20,476 bases of DNA from an uncultured Bacillota bacterium (GTDB lineage Bacteria; Bacillota_I; Bacilli_A; RFN20; CAG-449): positions 1 through 20,476 of the forward strand of contig CAJKZK010000017.1 in NCBI GenBank assembly GCA_905204225.1. Reading direction: 5' to 3'. The position numbers were made by a program, and so were the translations under genes. Shown here one piece after another: positions 6,917 through 13,887 of the stretch. Within the stretch, counting starts at the first letter, position 1. Each line of letters starts with the position of its first letter. Under the pieces are notes generated by a model. The model was not told where the DNA came from. It did not search any database and was given only the letters and a program-made list of their open reading frames with translations.

Positions 6917-7458
6917 TTATTTTAGCTAGTAAATCCCCTAGAAGAAAAGAATTATTAAGCAAAATTATTTCTAATTTTATAATTGTACCAAGTAATATTG
7001 ATGAAAGAAAATATGATATTAGTTCTTTATCAAAAATCAAAGCAGAACAAATAAATAAATTATATCCAAATAATTTAATTATATCTGCTGATACATTTAT
7101 CTTGTTTAATGATAAAATTTTCAATAAACCAAAAGATAAACTAGATGCATTTAATACTTTAAAAACATTATCTAATCACACTCATGAAGTTGTTACTTAT
7201 TATACAATTATCAATAATAATATTTCTATTACAAAAAAAATTGTTACTAAAGTAACATTTAATGATTTAAGTGATGATTTAATAAATCGTTATATAGAAA
7301 GTGGTTCTCCATTAGATAAAGCTGGTAGTTATGGTATACAGGATAATGATAAATTTCCTTTAGTTAAATCGTATGAAGGAAGTATATATAATATTATTGG
7401 TTTACCAATTGAAGAATTAAAAATTGATTTATTAAATTTAGGCATTAATTTAGACTAA
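6913..7458 (+). CDS. maf: Maf-family nucleoside triphosphate pyrophosphatase
   Basis: This 181-residue protein belongs to the Maf/YhdE family, which hydrolyses non-canonical or excess nucleoside triphosphates to the monophosphate. The phosphate-binding start IILASKSPRRKELLSKI (2-18) is followed by PSNIDE, ADTF (58-61), a KPKDKLDAFNTLKTLSNHTHEVVT block and DKAGSYGIQD near 136-145, all in the family order. The Asp in ADTF and the Lys in the DKAG and PLVKSYEGS motifs are present. The ATG overlaps the rnjA stop (ATGA), so the genes are translationally coupled. Maf is more commonly found next to cell-shape genes in Bacillus, and its pairing with rnjA is a local arrangement. Confidence 0.9.
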   Translation: MIILASKSPRRKELLSKIISNFIIVPSNIDERKYDISSLSKIKAEQINKLYPNNLIISADTFILFNDKIFNKPKDKLDAFNTLKTLSNHTHEVVTYYTIINNNISITKKIVTKVTFNDLSDDLINRYIESGSPLDKAGSYGIQDNDKFPLVKSYEGSIYNIIGLPIEELKIDLLNLGINLD

Positions 7459-7460
7459 TT

Positions 7461-7497
7461 AAAAAATCTCCCATAATTTATAATGGGAGGTTTTTTT
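7461..7497 (+). terminator. Terminator-like hairpin that also holds the Shine-Dalgarno of the next gene
   Basis: CTCCCAT (7468-7474) pairs with ATGGGAG (7483-7489) over an 8-base loop. The stem can extend through a U-G pair and six A-U pairs (7461-7466 with 7491-7496). Seven T residues (7491-7497) follow the GC-rich stem. The right arm plus the next base is GGGAGG (7485-7490), the Shine-Dalgarno for the ATG at 7498. The element should terminate the rnjA-maf transcript and would block translation of the small gene on any read-through RNA. Confidence 0.7.
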
Positions 7498-7686
7498 ATG
7501 TATAGATGTTATCAAAACAAAAATCAAAGAGGTTTTTTATTACCTTTAGTAGGAGGAATTTTAATAGGTACAATTGCTACACCTTTTTTTATGAACAATC
7601 ATTATTTACCTTATAATCCATACCCTATTTATTCAACTGGTAATTATCAATATCCATATTATAATAATGGTTTTTATCATTATTGA
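7498..7686 (+). CDS. Small Gly- and Tyr/Pro-rich membrane-associated protein
   Basis: This 62-residue protein has a basic N-terminus (MYRCYQNKNQRG), one glycine-zipper-like hydrophobic segment, FLLPLVGGILIGTIATPFF (about 13-31), and an aromatic tail with repeated Tyr/Pro/Asn (YNPYPIY, YQYPYY). Similar Gly-zipper plus Tyr/Pro proteins are common in endospore-forming Bacillota, often without known function. The start at 7498 was preferred over the in-frame ATG at 7483 because GGGAGG sits 8 bases before 7498, whereas 7483 lies in the hairpin arm and has no ribosome-binding site. It ends at TGA, overlapping the end of the opposite-strand EIIB-like gene by 7 bases. Confidence 0.65.
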   Translation: MYRCYQNKNQRGFLLPLVGGILIGTIATPFFMNNHYLPYNPYPIYSTGNYQYPYYNNGFYHY

Positions 7687-8039
7687 TTTTGAATTAAATT
7701 AGCAATTTCTAATGCTTCTTTTCCAATAACTAAAGTAATTTTATTGCTCATTTTTATAATTGAAGAAACACCTAATTGTTTTAATTTAGGTTCATCAACT
7801 AAATTATAATCTTTTAAAACTAATGATAATCTTGAACCAACAGCTTTACAAGACATAACGTTTTCAATACCACCTAAATAAGTCAAAACTTCACTATGAG
7901 CTTTACTTCTTTCAAGATAATAATGTCTCTTTTGAAAGTGTTTAATTAATAAATAAATAATTAAAATTATTAATATAGAACCAACAATTATACAAGGTAT
8001 ACCAACATAATAAAAAATATTAGATAATAAAAATAACAT
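7680..8039 (-). CDS. Membrane-tethered PTS EIIB-like protein lacking the phosphocysteine
   Basis: This 119-residue protein has a long membrane helix (about 8-32), a basic linker (KHFQKRHYYLERSK) and a C-terminal domain (50-119) resembling the glucose-type PTS EIIB fold. Its YLGGIENV (54-61) matches the GGKENI block, then GSRLSLVLKDYNLVD matches xTRLRVSVxDxxxVD, followed by LKQLGVSSII and VIGKEA. In canonical EIIB the phosphorylated Cys lies two residues before the Thr of TRLR. Here that position is Val67 (AVGSRL), the Thr is Ser69, the first Arg is kept (Arg70) and the second is Ser72. The domain is therefore unlikely to transfer phosphate and may be a binding or sensory module. The gene lies 3 bases after the NAD kinase stop, with AAAGGA as ribosome-binding site, so the two form an operon. 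Confidence 0.7.
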   Translation of the reverse strand: MLFLLSNIFYYVGIPCIIVGSILIILIIYLLIKHFQKRHYYLERSKAHSEVLTYLGGIENVMSCKAVGSRLSLVLKDYNLVDEPKLKQLGVSSIIKMSNKITLVIGKEALEIANLIQNQ

Positions 8040-8042
8040 AAA

Positions 8043-8825
8043 TTAATCCTTTCTTATAAAACATTTTTCTAATTTAGAATAATAATCAAAATTATTAAAA
8101 TGAGCAAAAATTATTTTATCATTACTTAATTTAATAATAATATCATTTTTTTCTTCTTTTAAAATTTCATAATTACTATCCCCTCCTACAATAACATTTT
8201 CAAGGGGTGCTTTTAAACTAATAATATCTTTTTCTAATAAAATTAATGGAGAATTTAAATTTTTAGTGTACAAATTTTCAATCGAAGCAATTTCGTTCAT
8301 AATTATGACATTATTATGCACATTTACTATTGGGCCTTTTAAAGATTTATTATATGCAGTAGATCCTGTACTAGAAGAAAAATTTAAACCACTGCCATTA
8401 AAAGTATAAAAATAATTTTCATTTATATGAATATCAACTTTTAATGTTTCAAAAATTTTTTCAATTCTAAATTCATTTAAATATAGATGTTTTTTCTTGT
8501 TATAATATACTTCAATCAACTTTCTTGCTTCATATCTAGGAGTATGAGAAATAAAATCATTTAAAAATTGATTGATATCATTAATTTTATAATCACATAA
8601 AAAACCTAATTTACCAGTAGAAATACCTACTATAGCAAAAGTATTTAATTTGTCACTATATTGATTAATTGTTTTTAAAAATCTTCCATCTCCACCTAAA
8701 GAAATAATTATTTCTGGTTGTTTTTCATCTAATATAAATTCAGAATGTTTATTTAAAAATTCAATAATATATTTTTTTGTTTTTAAAGATTGTTCATCAT
8801 TATTGTTAGTAATAAAATATCGCAT
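8043..8825 (-). CDS. nadK: NAD kinase
   Basis: This 260-residue cytoplasmic enzyme phosphorylates NAD to NADP. The diphosphate-binding motif GGDGRFLKT (44-52) is intact. GISTGKLGFL (67-76), LNEFRIEK (116-123) and the NAD-binding STGSTAYNKSLKGP (152-165) follow in family order. The TPTGSTAY motif reads SSTGSTAY, and the usual GDG before it reads GSG, both modest departures. The start at 8825 was chosen because GGAGAGG lies 6-7 bases upstream. An ATG at 8840 would add five residues but overlaps that Shine-Dalgarno. It forms an operon with the EIIB-like gene and diverges from the CYTH gene. Confidence 0.92.
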   Translation of the reverse strand: MRYFITNNNDEQSLKTKKYIIEFLNKHSEFILDEKQPEIIISLGGDGRFLKTINQYSDKLNTFAIVGISTGKLGFLCDYKINDINQFLNDFISHTPRYEARKLIEVYYNKKKHLYLNEFRIEKIFETLKVDIHINENYFYTFNGSGLNFSSSTGSTAYNKSLKGPIVNVHNNVIIMNEIASIENLYTKNLNSPLILLEKDIISLKAPLENVIVGGDSNYEILKEEKNDIIIKLSNDKIIFAHFNNFDYYSKLEKCFIRKD

Positions 8826-8860
8826 TTTAATCCTCTCCATATAGATTTATCTTTTAAAAT

Positions 8861-8869
8861 ATTGTATCA
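8861..8869 (-). promoter_or_regulatory. Extended -10 promoter for nadK
   Basis: On the minus strand the element reads TGATACAAT, an extended -10, followed about 7 bases later by the presumed start near 8854. A leader of about 30 bases carrying the GGAGAGG ribosome-binding site follows. No good -35 was found. Confidence 0.5.
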
Positions 8870-8902
8870 TATTAATGACTTAATGATAAGGAGTTTAGAA
8901 AA

Positions 8903-9490
8903 ATGCAATCAAATATTGAAATCGAAGCTAAAGTTTTATTAACAAAAGAACAATACATGAACTTATTAAAATATCTTCATTTAGAAAGATACAAAAAAAT
9001 TGAACAAACAAATCATTATATTGATTCTACTACTAGAGTTTTAAAAAAGAGTGATATCGCTTTAAGAATTAGAGAAAACAACGATTTTGTTCTTACATTA
9101 AAAACTCCATTAAGTGAAGGATTACTTGAAAAAAATCAAAGCATAACTTGGAGAGAATATGCAGATTTAGATGACAATGGCATTTTCCCACAAGGAGATA
9201 TTAAAAACTTTCTTGAAATATGTGGTTTTAACACTCGTGAATTAAAAGTCTTAGCAAGTTTAAAAACTTCAAGAATCGAATTAGAACTTGACGATGGTGT
9301 TCTTTGTTTAGATGAAAACATTTATGGACCTAACAATTCTATTATAGATTATGAATTAGAAGTTGAAGCAACATCAATGGAAAAAGCAGAAGAAACTGCT
9401 AAAAAGATATTAAAAGAAGTTGGTATTGAAGACTTTAAATTTAATACTCATTCTAAACAAGCACGTGCAATAAGTGCAATTAAACTTTAA
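8903..9490 (+). CDS. CYTH-domain phosphohydrolase (YjbK-like)
   Basis: This 195-residue CYTH-superfamily protein acts on triphosphates or related compounds through metal-bound acidic residues in a beta-barrel tunnel. The signature ExExK is EIEAK (6-10). Basic and acidic tunnel residues follow in order: ALRIREN, LTLKTP, WREY, SRIELEL, LCLDENIYG and YELEVEA. The C-terminal helix ends with FKFNTHSKQARAISAI, as in Bacillus YjbK. Substrate (thiamine triphosphate, tripolyphosphate or another) cannot be decided from sequence. The AAGGAG ribosome-binding site lies 10 bases before the ATG. It is a single-gene unit closed by a terminator. Confidence 0.85.
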   Translation: MQSNIEIEAKVLLTKEQYMNLLKYLHLERYKKIEQTNHYIDSTTRVLKKSDIALRIRENNDFVLTLKTPLSEGLLEKNQSITWREYADLDDNGIFPQGDIKNFLEICGFNTRELKVLASLKTSRIELELDDGVLCLDENIYGPNNSIIDYELEVEATSMEKAEETAKKILKEVGIEDFKFNTHSKQARAISAIKL

Positions 9491-9495
9491 TCTTT

Positions 9496-9520
9496 AGTGG
9501 TTTAAATAAACCACTTTTTA
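9496..9520 (+). terminator. Rho-independent terminator after the CYTH gene
   Basis: AGTGGTTT (9496-9503) pairs with AAACCACT (9508-9515) over an AAAT loop, followed by TTTTTA. On the opposite strand no T tract follows the stem, so it acts in the plus direction. Confidence 0.85.
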
Positions 9521-9754
9521 TTTGTTTTTTCTTTTATTTATAAATGATTGCCATTTATTATCAAAAAATAAACTAACGCAAATTAAAAATAAACCAATAG
9601 GTATTAAATAAAATGAATAATTAGAAAACATATATTCTAAATATTCATTAAAATCAAAGCCTAAAGAAAATAATGATAAATAAATTAACATCATTGATAA
9701 ACCAAATGACAATAAAAATATGCCTAAAATAAAAACAATTATACGATAAATCAT
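9518..9754 (-). CDS. Small two-helix membrane protein
   Basis: This 78-residue protein has two hydrophobic helices (about 3-29 and 45-65) joined by a short acidic loop (DFNEYLEYMF) and a basic C-terminal tail (KWQSFINKRKNK) that would face the cytoplasm. I do not recognise the family. The ATG at 9754 was chosen over a TTG one codon earlier. There is no Shine-Dalgarno. TATATT ends six bases before the ATG on this strand, so a leaderless message is possible. It diverges from the HAD gene with only 23 bases between the two start codons. Confidence 0.6.
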   Translation of the reverse strand: MIYRIIVFILGIFLLSFGLSMMLIYLSLFSLGFDFNEYLEYMFSNYSFYLIPIGLFLICVSLFFDNKWQSFINKRKNK

Positions 9755-9777
9755 CAATAAAATATATTTAATTAATT
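9755..9777. promoter_or_regulatory. 23-bp divergent promoter with a shared palindromic -10
   Basis: The palindrome AATATATT (9762-9769, by eye) reads TATATT on both strands. On the minus strand it ends six bases before the ATG at 9754, and on the plus strand nine bases before the ATG at 9778. Neither gene has a Shine-Dalgarno. Both -35 regions would lie inside the opposite gene's coding sequence, and no consensus -35 was seen there. Confidence 0.4.
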
Positions 9778-10578
9778 ATGAAAAAATACCTAATTGCATT
9801 AGATATGGATGGAACATTATTAAATAATAATAATCAAATATCTAATCTTACAAAAAAATATTTAATAAAATTGGCTTCTCAAGGCCATAAAATCATCATT
9901 TCTTCTGGAAGACCTATTAGAGGAATTATTTCATATTACAAAGAATTAAAACTTAATACTCCTATTATTTGTTATAATGGTGCTTATATTTATCCTGGGA
10001 AAGAAAATATTGAAGAATATTGTTTTTCTTTTTCTTATAAATTAATTAAGCAAATAATAAAAGATATTACTTATGAATATATTGATAACATCATCTTAGA
10101 AACTAATGATGATATTTATTTATTACATGAAGATAAAACATTAGAACCTTATTTTTCTACTCAAGGCATGAATGTACATATTGGTTTAATTGAAAATAAT
10201 TTATTTCAAGATACAATGACCATGTTAATCAAAGTAAAAGATCCTAAATACAATCCCATTATAGAACAAGCAATAAATAAATATGATAATATCAAATTGA
10301 GATTTTGGTCAGGCGAATGGTTAAAGATATCTGAAATATATCATATAAACACAAATAAAGGCAAAGCATTAGAAAAAATCGCAGAGTTTTATAACATAGA
10401 TAAAGAACATATTATTGCATTTGGAGATGCTGATAATGATATAGAATTATTAAAATTTGCAGGAATAAGCGTTGCCATGAAAAATGGTGAAGATAAAATA
10501 AAAGAAATCGCAAAATTTATTTCTTTACAAGATAACAATAACGATGGAATAAAATTAACTTTAGAAAAAATTATTTAA
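9778..10578 (+). CDS. Cof-type HAD-superfamily phosphatase
   Basis: This 266-residue haloacid-dehalogenase hydrolase of the Cof/YidA (IIB) subfamily dephosphorylates small phosphorylated metabolites. Motif I is ALDMDGTLL with nucleophile Asp9 and acid/base Asp11. Motif II is IISSGRP, with the cap domain (about 85-185) after it. Motif III is the Lys in NKGKALEKI, and motif IV is AFGDADNDIELL followed by GISVAMKNGEDKIKEIA, the typical end of the subfamily. The substrate cannot be predicted. There is no Shine-Dalgarno before the ATG. The gene's last 8 bases overlap the end of galT on the other strand. Confidence 0.9.
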   Translation: MKKYLIALDMDGTLLNNNNQISNLTKKYLIKLASQGHKIIISSGRPIRGIISYYKELKLNTPIICYNGAYIYPGKENIEEYCFSFSYKLIKQIIKDITYEYIDNIILETNDDIYLLHEDKTLEPYFSTQGMNVHIGLIENNLFQDTMTMLIKVKDPKYNPIIEQAINKYDNIKLRFWSGEWLKISEIYHINTNKGKALEKIAEFYNIDKEHIIAFGDADNDIELLKFAGISVAMKNGEDKIKEIAKFISLQDNNNDGIKLTLEKII

Positions 10579-12070
10579 TAGATAAAACAAATTCTTCAAA
10601 TGCCTTATTTCCTTTTTCATCATCTTTAAAAACCGCTGTATTAAATAAAATATTTTTACATACTTCTGCTAATTTATCGTTAATTATTCGTTTTGCATTT
10701 TCTAATGTTTGATTTCTAGAATTTATTTTTAATAAATCATTAATCATATCTTTATGAATAATTAAATCAGGATATTTTTCATAATAAGTTTCAAGTTTAT
10801 CATTAGAAGTTAAAATTTCCTCTATATATTGCATTTGTCTTTTTAATCTAGGAGGCAAAATAAATAATCCTGTTGCCTCAATTAAGCCAATTCCTTCTTG
10901 TTTAATATTATGATATTCTTTATGAGCATGGAAAATACCATCAGGATATTCTTCACTAGTACGATTATTTCTCAAAATTAAAAACATTAAATATTTATTA
11001 TTAACTTTTCTAACTAAAGGTGTAACTGTGGAATATCTTTTTTCTTCAAAAGGAATAATATCTAATTCTTTATTTTCATATTGTTTCCAATTATCAAATA
11101 TTTTATTAGCAAAAGATAAAACTTTATTTTTATCTTCTCCTTCAATTTTAATAACAGAATTATACCAATCTAAAATAGATACTTTTATTTCATTATTAAT
11201 TAATACTTTTTTATCATGAGAATAAAACATTGGTAATAAATGTAATCCACCTTGATAATGTTCATGGTCTAATATAGAGCCACCTACAATTGGTAAATCA
11301 GCATTTGAACCAATAAAAAATATTGGAAATTTATCAACAAATTCTATCAAATTTTTAAATGTTTGATGATTAATTACCATTGGTCGATGTTCTTTATTAA
11401 TAATTATAGAATGATGATCAAAATAAGCATAAGGAGAATATTGTAAAAACCAATCTTGATTATTTAATTTGATTGGTAAAATTCTAATATCTGTTCTACA
11501 TGGATGATTATCATTTCCTCCAAAGCCTAAATTTTCTTCACATAATAAGCACTTTGGATATTTTTTAGAAACTGGTTTAGATATTAATTTAGCAATATCT
11601 TTATTGTTTTTTTCTGGTTTTGATAAATTAATTGTTATTTCTAAAAAATTATTTTCAAACTCTTTTTTAAAATAAATATTTTTTTCAATCGCGGTTTTTT
11701 TAATATATCCATTTTGTATTTGTAAATCAAATAAATAATCAAGTCCTTTACCAACTTGTTCTTTTTCTAATTCATATATTTTATTTTTAATTATACTTGG
11801 AAGAGGTGAAACAAGTCCCATTATTTGAGTTATTAGATTATCGACATTATCAAATTGATTTTCTAATAATGATTCTTTTAATTCATTAATTAAAATATCT
11901 GGTATAGTTAAATTATCAATTTCATTTTTATCAAATGATAAAGATGTTGGTTCATTTATATTTAATTTATTAAAAATAATATTTTTTAAATATAAAGCAT
12001 CTAATTCATCTAAATCTAAATGTTTTTCTGCATAATAAATTATTTTTTCAATACATAAATTTAATTCCAT
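10571..12070 (-). CDS. galT: UDP-glucose--hexose-1-phosphate uridylyltransferase, class 2
   Basis: This 499-residue enzyme exchanges UMP between UDP-glucose and galactose-1-phosphate in the Leloir pathway. It is the long Bacillota form (family about 490-500), not the 350-residue E. coli type. Landmarks are CLLCEENLGFGG (174-185), HPCRTDIRILPI, WFLQYSPYAYFDHHSII and the catalytic block ILDHEHYQGG (266-275), with the HEH histidines in place of the HPH of class 1. FAHPN-like and YPDGIFHAHKEYHNIK motifs follow. It is the last gene of a five-gene operon. Its ATG lies 2 bases after the dxs stop, with AAAGGAG inside the last dxs codons. No galK or galE is visible, so its role could be galactose use or supply of sugar nucleotides for surface glycans. 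Confidence 0.92.
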   Translation of the reverse strand: MELNLCIEKIIYYAEKHLDLDELDALYLKNIIFNKLNINEPTSLSFDKNEIDNLTIPDILINELKESLLENQFDNVDNLITQIMGLVSPLPSIIKNKIYELEKEQVGKGLDYLFDLQIQNGYIKKTAIEKNIYFKKEFENNFLEITINLSKPEKNNKDIAKLISKPVSKKYPKCLLCEENLGFGGNDNHPCRTDIRILPIKLNNQDWFLQYSPYAYFDHHSIIINKEHRPMVINHQTFKNLIEFVDKFPIFFIGSNADLPIVGGSILDHEHYQGGLHLLPMFYSHDKKVLINNEIKVSILDWYNSVIKIEGEDKNKVLSFANKIFDNWKQYENKELDIIPFEEKRYSTVTPLVRKVNNKYLMFLILRNNRTSEEYPDGIFHAHKEYHNIKQEGIGLIEATGLFILPPRLKRQMQYIEEILTSNDKLETYYEKYPDLIIHKDMINDLLKINSRNQTLENAKRIINDKLAEVCKNILFNTAVFKDDEKGNKAFEEFVLSIK

Positions 12071-12072
12071 AA

Positions 12073-13884
12073 TTACAATAACTCCTTTATATTATTTATA
12101 ATATCTTCTTTTGATAAAGAAAAATATTTTCTTATTGATTCTATATCACCAACTGGCACAATATTATTTTCGTTTAAGCACATACTTTTAACTTTATTTT
12201 TATAGTTATTTTCTATTAAATATCGATAAATTGAAGAAGTAAAACCTCCAATACCTATTGCATTTTCATATATTAAAATTGGTCTATTACTTTTTAGAAC
12301 TTCATTTAATATTTTTTCATCAAATGGTCTAATAAATCTACAATTAATAACCTCAATAGAGTTAGTTAAATCTTTAATTGAAGATAAAACATAATCTACA
12401 TTTTCTCCATAAGTTAAGATAGTTAATTCATTACCTTCTTGCACTATTTCCCAAGAAACATTTTCTATTGTTAAACAATTTCCATTAATATTAGTTTTAT
12501 TTTTTGGATATCTAATAACTACTGGAGAATTAATTTTATCTGCGTAATAAAATAATTGTTCTAATTCGTTACCATTTCTTGCAGATAATATTGTAAAATT
12601 AGGCATTGAATTAAACATACAAATATCATATATGCCTTGATGAGTTGAGCCATCGCCACTTACTAAATCAGCATGATCAAGACAAATTATTACATGAGCA
12701 TTAACTCTAGCAATATCATTTAAAAAATAATCATATGCTCTTTGAGAAAAAGTAGAATATAACATTAAAATAACTTTTTTATTTTGTTGAGCAATTGCAG
12801 ATGCCATTACGGTAGCATGTTCTTCTTCAATACCTACATCAATAATATTATTAGGGTATTTTTGAATAAGATTTTCTATATTTGTTCCTTTAATCATGGC
12901 AGGATTAATAACAAAATAATTTTTTTCAACAATAAATTTTTCAATCATATTCGACGCGATTGATGTAAATGTAATTTCATTTTTATTTAATACACCTTGA
13001 TTTAAATCAAAACTACTTACTGAATGATATGTTCCATCTTTATCTTCTTCAGCAAATTTATAACCTTTTCCTTTTTTAGTTATAAAATGAATTACACAAG
13101 GCTTATTTAAGTTTTTAGCAGCTTTTAATGTTTTAATACATACAGATATATCATTGCCATCGTATGGGCCCATGTAATCATATCCCCAGTCTTCAAAAAG
13201 ATTTTCTTTAAGAATTAATCCTTTAATTGATCTTTTAATTCTATGAAAAACCGCTCTTAATTTATGAGGAGTAATTCTAACAAAAAAATTATTAATAGCT
13301 TGATATGTCCTTGTACTTCTTAATTTAGAAAATGATCTAGATACTGCTCCAACACTTTTTGAAATAGACATTTTATTATCATTTAATATAATAATTGGAG
13401 CTTGTCCTTTTATTGTAGACATATAATTCATAGCCTCAAAAGAAATACCATTAGCAATAGAAGAATCACCAATCAATGTAATTACTTTTTTGTCTTTATT
13501 AGCTAATAAAAAGCCACATTGAGCTGATAAAGAAGTAGAAGAATGACCAGATTCCCATTGGTCATGAACAGATTCTTTTTTATTAATAAAGCCTGATAAT
13601 CCATTATATTTTCTTAATGTAGTAAAATCTTTTGCCCTACCAGTTAATATTTTATGAGTGTAACATTGATGACCTACATCAAAGATAAATATATCTTCAG
13701 GAGAAGAAAAAACATAATGCATTGCAATAGTTAATTCAACTACGCCTAAATTAGAAGATAAATGACCACCAGTTTTAGAAATATTTTCAAGCAAAAAATG
13801 ACGGATATCTTCCGCTAAAGAATTAAGTTCTTTCTTAGAAAGATTTTTTACAAATGATGGGTCTTTTATCTCTAGTAAATTCAT
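12073..13884 (-). CDS. dxs: 1-deoxy-D-xylulose-5-phosphate synthase
   Basis: This 603-residue thiamine-diphosphate enzyme makes DXP from pyruvate and glyceraldehyde-3-phosphate, the entry step of the MEP isoprenoid pathway. N-terminal landmarks are GHQCYTHKILTGR (71-83) and SGHSSTSLSA (112-121). The ThDP/metal motif reads GDSSIANG (139-146) with the paired LNDN at 167-170, so the family's GDG is GDS here. The pyrimidine-binding half has DVGIEEEHATVMASA with the catalytic Glu, YSTFSQRAYDYFLND and SGDGSTHQGIYD. The C-terminal domain has VIRYPKN and RFIRPFD. It is slightly shorter than usual (about 620-630). The start overlaps nothing and lies 3 bases after the CFI-box gene. Confidence 0.93.
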   Translation of the reverse strand: MNLLEIKDPSFVKNLSKKELNSLAEDIRHFLLENISKTGGHLSSNLGVVELTIAMHYVFSSPEDIFIFDVGHQCYTHKILTGRAKDFTTLRKYNGLSGFINKKESVHDQWESGHSSTSLSAQCGFLLANKDKKVITLIGDSSIANGISFEAMNYMSTIKGQAPIIILNDNKMSISKSVGAVSRSFSKLRSTRTYQAINNFFVRITPHKLRAVFHRIKRSIKGLILKENLFEDWGYDYMGPYDGNDISVCIKTLKAAKNLNKPCVIHFITKKGKGYKFAEEDKDGTYHSVSSFDLNQGVLNKNEITFTSIASNMIEKFIVEKNYFVINPAMIKGTNIENLIQKYPNNIIDVGIEEEHATVMASAIAQQNKKVILMLYSTFSQRAYDYFLNDIARVNAHVIICLDHADLVSGDGSTHQGIYDICMFNSMPNFTILSARNGNELEQLFYYADKINSPVVIRYPKNKTNINGNCLTIENVSWEIVQEGNELTILTYGENVDYVLSSIKDLTNSIEVINCRFIRPFDEKILNEVLKSNRPILIYENAIGIGGFTSSIYRYLIENNYKNKVKSMCLNENNIVPVGDIESIRKYFSLSKEDIINNIKELL

Positions 13885-13887
13885 TTT

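Noticed and set aside
6888..7124. Minus-strand open frame across the rnjA-maf junction
   Set aside because: It is antisense to two well-conserved genes and its composition mirrors theirs.
6914..7686. Possible use of TGA as tryptophan, as in Mycoplasma
   Set aside because: Conserved Trp residues use TGG throughout, and TGA ends rnjA and the small ORF at 7684-7686 at the expected protein ends.
8826..8840. Upstream ATG of nadK at 8840
   Set aside because: It overlaps GGAGAGG, which is correctly spaced for the ATG at 8825, and itself has no ribosome-binding site.
9136..9321. Minus-strand open frame inside the CYTH gene
   Set aside because: It is a shadow of the CYTH coding frame with no start signal.
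11028..11219. Plus-strand open frame inside galT
   Set aside because: It is antisense to conserved galT sequence and has no ribosome-binding site.
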